Made by a program: the position numbers and the translations under genes
Assembly: GCF_013393385.1 (NCBI RefSeq)
Contig: NZ_AP023239.1
Span: 5,456,001 to 5,520,000 of the forward strand
Origin: Paenibacillus sp. URB8-2
GTDB lineage: Bacteria > Bacillota > Bacilli > Paenibacillales > Paenibacillaceae
Direction of reading: 5' to 3'
Length of the DNA stretch: 64,000 nucleotides
In this document: in pieces, positions 1 through 7,973 of the stretch
Layout of the letters: each line of letters opens with the position of its first letter
Position numbering within the stretch: the stretch's first letter is position 1
Notes under the pieces: model-generated
Told to the model about the DNA's origin: nothing
Database searches by the model: none
Seen by the model: the letters and a program-made list of their open reading frames with translations, nothing else

Positions 1-79
1 TTAACCGCAAGGGAACAATAACGCATCTGCATTGGTGGACGCCCAAGAGGATTGCCAGCTGCTGTTGCCAGCATTGCGG
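1..79. other. window edge, no gene recognised
   Basis: These bases lie downstream of the flavodoxin-like oxidoreductase on the minus strand. One reading frame is open across the edge on the minus strand but it is too short to recognise. I see no clear terminator here. Confidence 0.3.
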
Positions 80-664
80 TCACACCTTGGCAAAATACCG
101 CTCCACCTTGCTCAGCTTCTTCGCATGGTTCCCCTTCCGGCTTTCCATGGACCCTAATTCGAAGAATTTGACCTTGCGGATGCCGACGTAATGGAATACC
201 CCTCTCTTCATCAGCACTTTATGCGCATTGTTCAGCGTCAGCAGAGGATAATGGGCCGGACCTTTCATCGTGGAGATGCAGACGACGCTTTTTCCCTTCA
301 GCAGCCCCTCGGGATAAATGCGGTTCGGCCGGTCCCTGTAAGCAAAGTTCGAGGCAAACAGCCGGTCGAAATAGCCCAGCAGCATCGCCGGCGGCCTTCC
401 CCAAAAAATCGGATAGATGAACACGATCTGGTCGGCCCGGCGGATTTGCGCTCTGTATTTTTCCAGCTCCGGGTCCTTGTGCATATCTCTTCTTCTGCGG
501 TCTTTGTTGTACACCAGCGCCGGATTGAACTGCTCTTCATACAAGTCCAGCACCTCTACTTCCCCGGAAGCCGCATTTTGCCTAATCCCCTGCTGAACGG
601 CGTTCAGGAAGGCCCCATTCAGACTTTCACGGTTCGGGTGGGCATAGACGATCAAAGTGTTCAT
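80..664 (-). CDS. flavodoxin-like NAD(P)H-dependent oxidoreductase
   Basis: This 194-residue protein belongs to the Flavodoxin_2 (NQO/KefF/YwrO-like) family, cytosolic FMN enzymes that reduce quinones or other electrophiles with NAD(P)H. The N-terminus TLIVYAHPNRESLNG (about residues 3-17) is the phosphate-binding loop, and YPIFWGRPPAMLLGYFDRLF (about 84-103) is the typical second flavin-contact segment. The ATG at 664 is preferred over GTG at 667 because AGGAG lies nine bases before it. It is divergent from a MarR gene, and two palindromes lie between them, so MarR control is likely. The natural substrate cannot be read from the sequence. Confidence 0.85.
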   Translation of the reverse strand: MNTLIVYAHPNRESLNGAFLNAVQQGIRQNAASGEVEVLDLYEEQFNPALVYNKDRRRRDMHKDPELEKYRAQIRRADQIVFIYPIFWGRPPAMLLGYFDRLFASNFAYRDRPNRIYPEGLLKGKSVVCISTMKGPAHYPLLTLNNAHKVLMKRGVFHYVGIRKVKFFELGSMESRKGNHAKKLSKVERYFAKV

Positions 665-684
665 CACTCATCGCTCCTAATTAG

Positions 685-750
685 TTATCAAATGATAATT
701 TTCATTTCATAACTATATTAAGTCATCACATTTTAGTTGTCAAATGATAA
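685..750. promoter_or_regulatory. paired MarR-type operators between divergent genes
   Basis: TTATCAAATGATAA at 685-698 is an inverted repeat (TTATCA/TGATAA around AA). A near copy, TTGTCAAATGATAA, lies at 737-750 with one changed base. Both are preceded by TTAG, so an 18-bp unit is repeated with a period of 52 bp, about five helical turns. Their position between the oxidoreductase and marR fits binding by the MarR protein (inference). Confidence 0.6.
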
Positions 751-809
751 ATAGATTGCGCGCAAAAAAAATATTTGTCATAATAATCCCACATAGCGAG
801 GTGATCACC

Positions 810-1241
810 ATGCCATTGCCCGAATTCGCTTTCAAACTAAAGACGTTCGGCACCGGATTCTCCAAAATGACCCATCGGCTGCTTGCGGAGATTAAACCGG
901 AAGACGTAACCCTGCTTCAGTTCGAAATCTTGCACCTTCTGTACACCGAAGACTCCACGACCTTTGGCCGGATCGGCGCCTGCGTCGGCATGTCCCTGCC
1001 CAATACGAGCCGCGAAGTCAAGAAGCTGATGGAGAAGAAGCTGGTAACTAAACGGGCCGATCTCAAGGATAAAAGAGTTCATTTTGTCGAGCTTTCTCCA
1101 GCCGGAATGGAGCTTATGGACGAGTGCTCGGCCAGACTGGAAAAGCTGATCGCCGAACGGTTCGCTCATTTGAATCCGAAGGAGACCGCCGAAGTGATGC
1201 AGGCCCTGGACCTGCTGTCTGAGAAGCTGCTGGGGGAATGA
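810..1241 (+). CDS. MarR family transcriptional regulator
   Basis: This 143-residue winged-helix protein has the MarR layout. A helical N-terminus is followed by the recognition segment FGRIGACVGMSLPNTSREVK, then the wing with KRADLKDKRVHFVELSPAG and a C-terminal dimerisation helix. A longer reading starts at 744, but ATG 810 has GAGGTGATC directly upstream and gives the usual family length. It is divergent from the flavodoxin-like oxidoreductase and is probably its repressor and its own. MarR proteins often sense phenolic or oxidising compounds; the ligand here is unknown. Confidence 0.85.
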   Translation: MPLPEFAFKLKTFGTGFSKMTHRLLAEIKPEDVTLLQFEILHLLYTEDSTTFGRIGACVGMSLPNTSREVKKLMEKKLVTKRADLKDKRVHFVELSPAGMELMDECSARLEKLIAERFAHLNPKETAEVMQALDLLSEKLLGE

Positions 1242-1261
1242 GACAAACGAACGATGGCGCA

Positions 1262-1303
1262 AAAAGGCCGGGATTTCTTTCGAGAAATCCCGGCCTTTTC
1301 TAT
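1262..1303 (+). terminator. rho-independent terminator after marR
   Basis: GGCCGGGATTTCT (1266-1278) pairs perfectly with AGAAATCCCGGCC (1283-1295) around a TTCG tetraloop. It is preceded by A residues and followed by TTTTC. Confidence 0.85.
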
Positions 1304-1422
1304 TGTGTTCCTCCATTCGTAACTCTCAAGTTACTATATGACTTCAAAGTGCGTACTTTTCAGCCGTCGCCCGGCTCCCGCACAATGGTGGTGTAAGCAT
1401 TATAGGGAAGGAGAGGATTTTA

Positions 1423-2496
1423 ATGATAAACACTAAAGATTCAGCGCCGCGCAAAACGGCTCTTGTTATTGGAGCTAACGGGGTGATCGGACGCAATTTG
1501 ATTGATTATCTTATTACGCTTTCTGATTGGGATATCATCGGCGTATCGCGCCGCGGCGGAGAATCATCCGGCCGGGTCCGCTATATCGCCGCGGATTTAC
1601 TGAATCCCTTGGATAGCCGCGAGAAATTAAGCGGCCTGACGGAAGTGACCCATATTTTCTATGCTGCCTACCAGGACCGCCCGACATGGGCGGAGCTCGT
1701 CCCCCCTAACCTCGCTATGCTCGTTAACACCGTTGAGGCTGTCGAGCCGGTTGCCACTAAGCTCCGGCATATCAGTCTCATGCAGGGCTATAAAGTGTAC
1801 GGAGCGCATCTCGGACCTTTCAAGACGCCGGCCCGCGAGAGTGACGCCGATCATATGCCGCCGGAATTCAATATCGACCAACAGAAGTTTCTGGAGAATC
1901 GTCAGCAGGGAAAAAGCTGGACTTGGTCGGCACTCCGCCCTTCCGTCGTGTGCGGCTTCGCTCTCGGTAATCCAATGAATCTGGCTATGGTCATAGCCGT
2001 CTACGCCTCGATGTCAAAAGAGCTGGGAATCCCCCTACGCTTTCCCGGCAAACCAGGTGCTTACCACAGCTTATTGGAAATGACCGACGCCGGGCTGCTT
2101 GCGAAAGCCACGGTATGGGCGGCGACCGACGAGCGCTGCGCCAATCAGGCCTTCAATATTACGAACGGGGATTTGTTCCGCTGGAGCGAGCTTTGGCCCA
2201 AAATCGCCGCGTACTTCGAACTTGAGGCGGCGCCTCCGCTGCCGATGTCGCTGGACGTTGTTATGCAGGACAAAGAAGCGCTGTGGGACGCCATGGTAGA
2301 GAAATACGGCTTGGAAAACAACAGTTATAGCAGCGTTTCCTCATGGCGGTTCGGCGACTTTGTGTTTTCTTGGGATTACGACTTTTTCGCTGACGGCACC
2401 AAGGCGCGCAGGGCCGGCTTTCATGAGTTTGTGGATACGGAGTCCATGTTCCTGAGCATTTTTGAAGACTTCCGCCGCCGCAAGGTCATTCCATAA
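1423..2496 (+). CDS. PRISE-like SDR (progesterone 5-beta-reductase/iridoid synthase family)
   Basis: This 357-residue atypical short-chain dehydrogenase resembles the PRISE enzymes, which reduce activated C=C bonds of enones with NADPH. G17-x-x-G20-x-x-G23 forms the Rossmann loop. GYKVYG (about 122-127) matches the lysine-containing GRKHY motif of the plant enzymes. Further matches are LRPSVVCGF, the segment around MNLAMVIAVYASMSKELG, FNITNGDLFRW and SWRFGDF. The position of the second plant catalytic tyrosine (NFYY) seems to read EFNI here, so activity may differ; I judged this alignment by eye. The ATG follows GGAGAGG. It converges on an HxlR regulator across a shared hairpin. Confidence 0.75.
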   Translation: MINTKDSAPRKTALVIGANGVIGRNLIDYLITLSDWDIIGVSRRGGESSGRVRYIAADLLNPLDSREKLSGLTEVTHIFYAAYQDRPTWAELVPPNLAMLVNTVEAVEPVATKLRHISLMQGYKVYGAHLGPFKTPARESDADHMPPEFNIDQQKFLENRQQGKSWTWSALRPSVVCGFALGNPMNLAMVIAVYASMSKELGIPLRFPGKPGAYHSLLEMTDAGLLAKATVWAATDERCANQAFNITNGDLFRWSELWPKIAAYFELEAAPPLPMSLDVVMQDKEALWDAMVEKYGLENNSYSSVSSWRFGDFVFSWDYDFFADGTKARRAGFHEFVDTESMFLSIFEDFRRRKVIP

Positions 2497-2508
2497 CCTT
2501 ACACACAA

Positions 2509-2546
2509 GAGAAACCGGTCTTTCGCACTTCATAGACCGGTTTCTC
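2509..2546. terminator. bidirectional hairpin between convergent genes
   Basis: GAGAAACCGGTCT (2509-2521) pairs with AGACCGGTTTCTC (2534-2546). The right arm lies inside the last codons of the hxlR-type gene on the minus strand, so the sequence serves as both coding and terminator sequence. Confidence 0.65.
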
Positions 2547-2910
2547 TCTCTGTTTGGACTTCCGACAAGATAACGGCTTGATCCCCGTACTTCCGTTCAA
2601 CATGGGTATCCCCCCAACGGCACATGAGATGAAGAATTTCCTTGAGACTCCAGCCGTAGTCGGTCAGCTCATATTCGACTTTTGGCGGAACCGAATTGTA
2701 CGTTGTCCGCTTGACGACTTCATCCCTCTCCAGTTCTCTTAATTGCTGCGTCAGCACTTTCTGCGTGACAGCAGGCATCAGGCTCACGAACTCGCCGTTG
2801 CGTTTCTTACCAAACGTGAGATGGAATAAGATCAGCGGTTTCCACTTGCCTCCGATTACTTCAAGCGTTGCTTCCACCGCCGTATTGTAAGTTTTGACCG
2901 GCTCCATCAT
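2530..2910 (-). CDS. HxlR family transcriptional regulator
   Basis: This 126-residue winged-helix regulator carries the HxlR signatures EVIGGKWKPLILFHL, PAVTQKVLTQQLRELERD and the wing YELTDYGWSLKEIL. HxlR proteins respond to aldehydes, quinones or disulphide stress and usually control adjacent reductases. ATG 2910 is preferred because GGAGGTG ends nine bases before it; a GTG at 2922 overlaps that ribosome site. It converges on the PRISE-like SDR, which may be its target. No cysteine-sensor evidence can be drawn from sequence alone. Confidence 0.85.
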   Translation of the reverse strand: MMEPVKTYNTAVEATLEVIGGKWKPLILFHLTFGKKRNGEFVSLMPAVTQKVLTQQLRELERDEVVKRTTYNSVPPKVEYELTDYGWSLKEILHLMCRWGDTHVERKYGDQAVILSEVQTERETGL

Positions 2911-2936
2911 AAGCTCGAACACCTCCGCCCTTAACC

Positions 2937-3635
2937 TTAATTACCCTCTATCTCTCCTTGGGCCTCTTTGGCTTTCTTTAACGGTTCGAGCATTTGCTCA
3001 ATATGGTTCTGCATCAGCAGATAGGCCTGCTCGCTGTTGCGCTCCTCAATGGCAATGGCAATCAGCACATGATAATTGGAAGACTTCGTTCTCATATTGG
3101 GCAGCGTATTTGTCTGCCTCCGCCCCTCCTGAAGAAGAGGAAGAATGGCCTCATTCATTCGCGACAGAACAGGCTCCCGGGCACCGGCCACGATCGTCTG
3201 ATGAAACTCCAGATCGGTCTCCAGAAAGGAACCTCCCTTTTCCATCTGCACGATCATAAGATCAGCCTGCTGCCGCAGCTTTTTCACCTCGAAGTCGGTT
3301 GCTCTTTCCGCGCACAAAGCCGCAAGTCTCGGTTCGATCAGCAGCCTCGCTTCCAGCAGCGAGATTAAGGATATATCCCCAAGCTCTTTCAATTCAGCGG
3401 TCGGGTCTTTCAGAAGCAAAGGATCGTTCCTCACATACATGCCCCGGCCGTGCTCGATGCTGATAATGCCCTCATTCTCCAGGATCCGCAGCGCTTCGCG
3501 AACCGTGGTAATGCTTACGGACAGCTCTTTGGAGAGCTGTTGAAGTGTCGGAATCCTTTCGCCCGCGGCCCAAGTTCCTTCAATGATCATTTGTTTAAAT
3601 TTGTCTATCGTACTCTGGAAGGCGGTCTTTTTCAT
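2937..3635 (-). CDS. GntR/FadR-type regulator of the galactonate operon (DgoR-like)
   Basis: This 232-residue protein has an N-terminal GntR winged helix (about residues 5-72, with IPTLQQLSKELSVSITTVRE and the wing GIISIEHGRGMYV). A C-terminal all-helical FCD domain follows (about 85-220), the usual ligand-binding and metal site of FadR-subfamily regulators. It is divergent from dgoD and separated by 315 bp. E. coli DgoR belongs to the same family and represses the dgo genes until galactonate binds, so the same role is inferred here. AAAGG lies nine bases before the ATG. Confidence 0.8.
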   Translation of the reverse strand: MKKTAFQSTIDKFKQMIIEGTWAAGERIPTLQQLSKELSVSITTVREALRILENEGIISIEHGRGMYVRNDPLLLKDPTAELKELGDISLISLLEARLLIEPRLAALCAERATDFEVKKLRQQADLMIVQMEKGGSFLETDLEFHQTIVAGAREPVLSRMNEAILPLLQEGRRQTNTLPNMRTKSSNYHVLIAIAIEERNSEQAYLLMQNHIEQMLEPLKKAKEAQGEIEGN

Positions 3636-3950
3636 TGAGTCAGGCCTTTCTTGTAGACATTAATAGTCAATACCAGCTTAATTCTATCACAATTGGAACA
3701 ACCGATCATTCCTGAAAAAAAAGATCTCCCGAGTAAAAAAAGTGAAACAAAAATAGATCATATGATACTAGCAAAAGAACAGATGTATTTCCTGGAATTT
3801 TAGCTAATTTGTAAAGATGGGAGCAACTTTCGCTGAAATTCGCTTTATTTTGACGATTGAAAGCGATTGATTTAACAGTTCATCCTATTTTTTAAATTGG
3901 ATCCGGATAAAAGATACGATCTGTTCAATACAAAGGAAGGGACCTACGCT
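3636..3950. promoter_or_regulatory. divergent control region gntR / dgo operon
   Basis: This 315-bp gap contains no gene. It is AT-rich and holds the perfect palindrome ATCATATGAT (3757-3766), a plausible FCD-GntR half of the regulatory system. TGAAAGCG at 3858-3865 resembles the left half of a catabolite-responsive element. TTGACG at 3850-3855 could be a -35 box, with a weak -10 (TAACAG) seventeen bases later. These are weak calls apart from the palindrome. AAGGAAGGGA precedes dgoD. Confidence 0.4.
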
Positions 3951-5099
3951 ATGAAGATTACCAAGTTCGAGACGTTTGTCGTACCGCCACGCTGGCTGTT
4001 TCTGAAGATTGAAACCGATGAGGGCATTGTCGGCTGGGGAGAGCCTGTGATTGAAGGGAAAGCGCTCACAGTTCAAGCAGCCGTGGACGAATTAATGGAT
4101 TACTTGATCGGCCAGGACCCGCTGCGGATTGAAGACCACTGGCAGGTGATGTACCGCGCAGGCTTTTACCGCGGGGGCCCGATCCTGATGAGCGCGATCG
4201 CAGGAATCGATCAGGCGCTCTGGGACATCAAGGGCAAATTTTACAACGCTCCGGTCTATCAGCTTCTTGGAGGCGCTTGCCGGGATTCCATCCGGGTATA
4301 TTCCTGGGTCGGAGGCGACCGGCCGAGCGATGTGGGGCAAGCAGCACTGGAGAAGAAGAACGCCGGCTTTACCGCCATCAAGATGAACGCTACGGAAGAG
4401 CTGCAATTTATCGATACCTACGCCAAGGTCGATGAAGTGGTCGCGCGCGTTGCAGCCATCAGGGAAGCAGCGGGACCGTACTTTGGCATTGGCGTGGACT
4501 TCCACGGCCGGGTACATAAACCGATGGCCAAAATTTTGGTCAAGGAGCTTGAGCCTTACCGGCTGATGTTCATCGAGGAGCCTGTGCTGGCCGAGAACAA
4601 TGAGGCGCTCCGCGATATTGCGGGCAGCACCTCTACTCCAATCGCAACCGGAGAGCGGATGTTCTCGCGGTGGGACTTCAAATCGCTGCTGGAGTCGGGC
4701 TATGTGGATATCATCCAGCCTGACCTTTCTCATGCGGGCGGCATCACGGAATGCAAGAAGATCACCGCCATGGCCGAAGCGTATGATGTTGCCGTAGCGC
4801 CGCACTGTCCGCTTGGACCGATTGCGCTGGCTGCCTGCCTGCAAGTGGATGCAACGGCTTACAATGCGGTAATTCAGGAGCAAAGCCTCGGCATTCATTA
4901 CAATCAGGGCAATGATCTGCTCGACTACATTACGGATTCGTCGGTGTTCGCCTACGAGGACGGCCATGTCCGTATTCCGGATGGCCCGGGGCTTGGCATT
5001 ACGATCAACGAGGAGTATGTCCGCAGCATGGCGCAGGCGGGACACCGCTGGAGAAATCCCGTATGGCGGCATAAGGACGGAACCGTAGCCGAGTGGTAG
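3951..5099 (+). CDS. dgoD: D-galactonate dehydratase
   Basis: This 382-residue enolase-superfamily enzyme has the same length as E. coli DgoD and follows it closely throughout. It dehydrates D-galactonate to 2-keto-3-deoxygalactonate in the cytosol. Visible active-site elements are [10 protein letters not shown] (metal-ligand Asp and catalytic His), FIEEPVLAE and ATGERMFSR (metal-ligand Glu residues), and APHCPLGP (catalytic His). The N-terminal capping domain ends near residue 110. The ATG at 3951 has AAGGAAGGG before it; upstream in-frame codons have no ribosome site. It is the first gene of a six-gene operon. The substrate assignment rests on similarity and on dgoK and the aldolase downstream. 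Confidence 0.93.
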   Translation: MKITKFETFVVPPRWLFLKIETDEGIVGWGEPVIEGKALTVQAAVDELMDYLIGQDPLRIEDHWQVMYRAGFYRGGPILMSAIAGIDQALWDIKGKFYNAPVYQLLGGACRDSIRVYSWVGGDRPSDVGQAALEKKNAGFTAIKMNATEELQFIDTYAKVDEVVARVAAIREAAGPYFGIGVDFHGRVHKPMAKILVKELEPYRLMFIEEPVLAENNEALRDIAGSTSTPIATGERMFSRWDFKSLLESGYVDIIQPDLSHAGGITECKKITAMAEAYDVAVAPHCPLGPIALAACLQVDATAYNAVIQEQSLGIHYNQGNDLLDYITDSSVFAYEDGHVRIPDGPGLGITINEEYVRSMAQAGHRWRNPVWRHKDGTVAEW

Positions 5100-5133
5100 G
5101 CGGCAGATAATCAATGATAAAGAGGGATTCAAT

Positions 5134-5724
5134 ATGCCAAAAATTATAGGAATCGGGCCGCATTATCCCGCTTTTCTGCAGAGTAAGGGACTGCCCGCCG
5201 ATTTTGTTCCGCACTTGTTCCTTAAACCGCTCTCGGGCGTGATCGGAGACGGCCAGGCCATCCATATTCCTGAACATGCCGAGAAGGTTATGGCCGAGGT
5301 AGAAATCGCGGTGCTCATCAACCGGACCCTGCGGAACGCAAGGGAAGAGGAGCTGGCCGATTTAAGCGCAATCGGCGGTTATGCCATCGCCAACGATTTG
5401 ACGGCTGTCGGTCCGCGTGTCATGGGCGAAGGCAAAATATACGATACCTTCACCCCGCTGGGTCCATTCCAAAAAGTGGAGGACCCGGGTTCCATCCGCA
5501 TCGAAAGCTATCTGAACGGTGAACGGAAACAGTCAGCGGGCATAGAAGATATGGGCTACACCTTTGCCCGCATCCTCGCTTATTTCTCCACGATTCTTAC
5601 GCTGGAAGAGGGAGACATCGTGCTAACGGGAACCCCCGCAGGTCCGTTCGAGATTACTCCGGGGGACCGCGTAGAAATCCGCAGTGAACAGCTTGGAACG
5701 GTCAGCAATACAGTGGAAGCGTAA
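5134..5724 (+). CDS. FAH-family hydrolase/decarboxylase in the galactonate operon
   Basis: This 196-residue fumarylacetoacetate hydrolase-fold protein is close to the short FAHD1/YcgM class in length. The metal ligands are recognisable as MAEVEIAVLI (E-x-E) and YAIANDLTA (Asp). IYDTFTPLGP and LTGTPAGP are further family motifs. Family members cleave or decarboxylate 2,4-diketo or beta-keto acids. It lies 34 bp after dgoD and shares its operon. It is not part of the canonical De Ley-Doudoroff galactonate route, so it may handle a side product such as an oxidised keto-deoxy acid (inference). Confidence 0.8.
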   Translation: MPKIIGIGPHYPAFLQSKGLPADFVPHLFLKPLSGVIGDGQAIHIPEHAEKVMAEVEIAVLINRTLRNAREEELADLSAIGGYAIANDLTAVGPRVMGEGKIYDTFTPLGPFQKVEDPGSIRIESYLNGERKQSAGIEDMGYTFARILAYFSTILTLEEGDIVLTGTPAGPFEITPGDRVEIRSEQLGTVSNTVEA

Positions 5725-5759
5725 TCATTACAATTTTATTTGAAAGGATGAATGAACAG

Positions 5760-6764
5760 ATGGCTAAACCCGTTGTGTTTATACCGAGCAAAATTCCCGA
5801 GGAAGAGAAGGTCCTTCGCTTTTTGGAGGATTTCGCCGAGGTGGACTACAGAGACGAAGAAGAAATGCTTGATGAGGAAGTCTTCTATGAAGGATTGCGG
5901 CGCGCATCTGGCCTGATGATCTATTCCCGCAATAAAATCCGCAGCCATGTGCTGGATCGCGCTCCTCTGCTAAAGGCGGTATGCAATATTGCGGTCGGCT
6001 ACGACAATCTCGACCTGAACGAACTGACCCGCCGGGGGATTGCAGCCACTAACACGCCGGATGTCCTGACCGAGACAACGGCCGATCTGGCTTTCAGTCT
6101 GGTGCTGGCTTCCGGAAGACGGCTGGCCGAAGCGGATCACTTCGTCAAAAGCGGCGGCTGGAACGGCTGGCTGCCCAGCCTGATGCTGGGCAAGGACGTG
6201 CATGACGCTACACTCGGCATCATCGGCTACGGACGGATCGGCAGCGCCATTGCCCGGCGCGCCAAAGGCTTCAATATGAACATTCTGTACAACAATCTGG
6301 TCCGCGAGGAGAAGGACGAACAGGAGCTTGGCATTCAGTTCGTTCCGGTTGAGGAGCTGCTCCAGAACTCCGACTACGTTCTCGTACAGGTGCCTCTCAC
6401 TCCGCAAACGGAAAAGATGATCGGCGAGAAGCAGTTCGGGCTGATGAAAAAGGATGCCTATTTCATCAACGCCTCCCGCGGCGGAGTTGTCGATGAGACG
6501 GCGCTGATCCGGGCGCTGCAAGAGAAGCAGATTGCCGGAGCGGGTCTTGATGTATTCGAGCATGAGCCCATCGACAAAACCCATCCGTTCCTGTCGATGC
6601 CGAATGTGGTTACGCTTCCTCATATCGGAAGCGCTACCTGGCAGACGAGAGCCAAGATGGCCATGAAAGCAGCCGAGAATATGGCGGCCATCCTGCAGGG
6701 CCGGCGCCCGGTCAACCTGGTCAACCCGGAGGTCTGGACCGTTAAGGACGGAAGCGTTCAGTAG
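5760..6764 (+). CDS. D-isomer-specific 2-hydroxyacid dehydrogenase (glyoxylate/hydroxypyruvate reductase type)
   Basis: This NAD(P)-dependent dehydrogenase of about 334 residues interconverts a 2-keto acid and a D-2-hydroxy acid. The Rossmann loop LGIIGYGRIGSAIARRA sits near the middle. The catalytic Arg is in NASRGGVVDE, the Glu in FEHEPI and the His in LPHIGSAT, all in the family order. ATG 5760 is chosen because AAAGGA lies 11 bases upstream; ATG 5748 would overlap that site. It is operonic with dgoD. Similar proteins are annotated as D-glycerate dehydrogenase or 2-ketogluconate reductase, and the true substrate is open. Confidence 0.85.
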   Translation: MAKPVVFIPSKIPEEEKVLRFLEDFAEVDYRDEEEMLDEEVFYEGLRRASGLMIYSRNKIRSHVLDRAPLLKAVCNIAVGYDNLDLNELTRRGIAATNTPDVLTETTADLAFSLVLASGRRLAEADHFVKSGGWNGWLPSLMLGKDVHDATLGIIGYGRIGSAIARRAKGFNMNILYNNLVREEKDEQELGIQFVPVEELLQNSDYVLVQVPLTPQTEKMIGEKQFGLMKKDAYFINASRGGVVDETALIRALQEKQIAGAGLDVFEHEPIDKTHPFLSMPNVVTLPHIGSATWQTRAKMAMKAAENMAAILQGRRPVNLVNPEVWTVKDGSVQ

Positions 6765-6929
6765 ACCGTCAAATTCTGTAGGTGCTCTGTTATGAAACGC
6801 GGCATGAGCCGGAAGACGGGCTCGAGGTACAGCCTCTACGGTACAACACCAGCCCGTCGGCTCATCTTGCGGCAAGTTCGCCGGCCGCCTTGGCAGGCGG
6901 CGGCCTGATCATGAAGGAGGAGCAGTAAA
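6765..6929 (+). other. 165-bp intra-operon gap with hairpins
   Basis: The spacer between the dehydrogenase and dgoK is GC-rich. It contains a possible long-range TGAGCCG/CGGCTCA pair and a short CCGCC/GGCGG stem just before the dgoK ribosome site (AAGGAGGAG). These could tune dgoK expression, but no known riboswitch class was recognised. Confidence 0.3.
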
Positions 6930-7940
6930 ATGTATGCGATTACAATTGATACGGGAACCACGAATACGCGGGTAAACGTATGGCGCGGCAACGAGGTCGT
7001 TGCGGAAGCTTTCCAACCTGTCGGCGTCAGAGACACGGCGATCACCGGCAGCAGACAAAAGCTCACCCAGGGAGTAAAGACGGCGATTGAGGAGGCTATG
7101 CGGACAGCGAATGTGAAGACCGGGGACTCCGTTGTCATTCTGGCTTCCGGAATGATAACTTCGAATGTCGGACTGTATGAGATTCCGCATTTGCCGGCGC
7201 CCGCCGGGTTAAAGGAACTGGCCGCGGCAATGGTTAAGGCCGAACTGCCGGAGATCATCGACCAGCCCATCTGGTTTGTGCCGGGCATTAAGAATAATGT
7301 GCCTGATCTTAACCTGGAAACATGCGAAATGATGGATGTCATGCGCGGAGAAGAGGTCGAGGTTGTAGGAATTACGCAAAAGCTGCAGCTTGAGGGCCCT
7401 GCCGTGCTGATCCTTCCGGGCTCGCATTCCAAAGTCGTCCGGATCGACGGCGACAATCGGATTACCGGATGTATGACCACGATAGCAGGCGAGCTGCTGG
7501 ATGTGATTACGAAGCAGACCATTCTGGCAAACGCGCTGCAAAGCTCTTTTGCCGGCGAATTGGAGGAAGCCGTACTGCTTAAGGGGGCAGCCTATGCCGA
7601 GAAAGTCGGACTTGGAAGAACCTGCTTTACCGTGCGGATTCTGGATATGTTCAGTGATTTATCCATAAATGAGAAAGCGAACTTCCTGCTCGGCGCTGTG
7701 CTTCAGGCGGATATTCTGGCCGTGAAAAACAGCGGAGCCCTGAATGTAACTCCCCTGCTGCCGGTAGTCGTATTCGGCAAGGAGCTGCTTCGGGAGGCCC
7801 TCATCGCATTAATCAAGCACGATCCTTTCTTCACCGGTCCGGTTCATTCGGTCGGAAACGAGCATAAGGCGCTGGCCGGCTTCGGAGCACTGGCTATTGC
7901 CCGCGAACGGGGAATTTTGCACAACACTCAAATGGCTTAA
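6930..7940 (+). CDS. dgoK: 2-dehydro-3-deoxygalactonokinase
   Basis: This 336-residue DgoK-family kinase of the ASKHA fold phosphorylates 2-keto-3-deoxygalactonate at C6 using ATP. IDTGTTNTRVNVW (residues 5-17) is the N-terminal phosphate loop. LPGSHSKVV and GCMTTIAGEL are typical central motifs, and the C-terminal VVFGKELLREAL completes the domain. AAGGAGGAGCAGTAAA precedes the ATG. It stands between the 2-hydroxyacid dehydrogenase and the transporter in the operon. With DgoD and the aldolase it completes the path from galactonate to pyruvate and glyceraldehyde 3-phosphate. Confidence 0.92.
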   Translation: MYAITIDTGTTNTRVNVWRGNEVVAEAFQPVGVRDTAITGSRQKLTQGVKTAIEEAMRTANVKTGDSVVILASGMITSNVGLYEIPHLPAPAGLKELAAAMVKAELPEIIDQPIWFVPGIKNNVPDLNLETCEMMDVMRGEEVEVVGITQKLQLEGPAVLILPGSHSKVVRIDGDNRITGCMTTIAGELLDVITKQTILANALQSSFAGELEEAVLLKGAAYAEKVGLGRTCFTVRILDMFSDLSINEKANFLLGAVLQADILAVKNSGALNVTPLLPVVVFGKELLREALIALIKHDPFFTGPVHSVGNEHKALAGFGALAIARERGILHNTQMA

Positions 7941-7973
7941 ATCTAAAAATCAGAATGGTTGGAGGTAATGATT

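Noticed and set aside
191..712. Open frame on the plus strand opposite the flavodoxin-like oxidoreductase
   Set aside because: It has no ribosome site or family resemblance and fully overlaps a well-conserved gene on the other strand.
3850..3878. Definite sigma-A promoter and cre site for dgoD
   Set aside because: The -10 match is poor and only half of a cre is present, so they are mentioned only as possibilities in the control region.
4092..5132. Long minus-strand frame opposite dgoD
   Set aside because: This is a shadow of dgoD caused by codon composition; the peptide matches no family and the plus strand is clearly DgoD.
5970..6875. Long minus-strand frame opposite the 2-hydroxyacid dehydrogenase
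   Set aside because: It is a shadow frame with no start signal and no recognisable motifs.
6878..6900. Extra copy of the dispersed repeat (GCGGCAAGTT)
   Set aside because: Only a short piece matches and the GGTTCACCGCGCTG half is absent.
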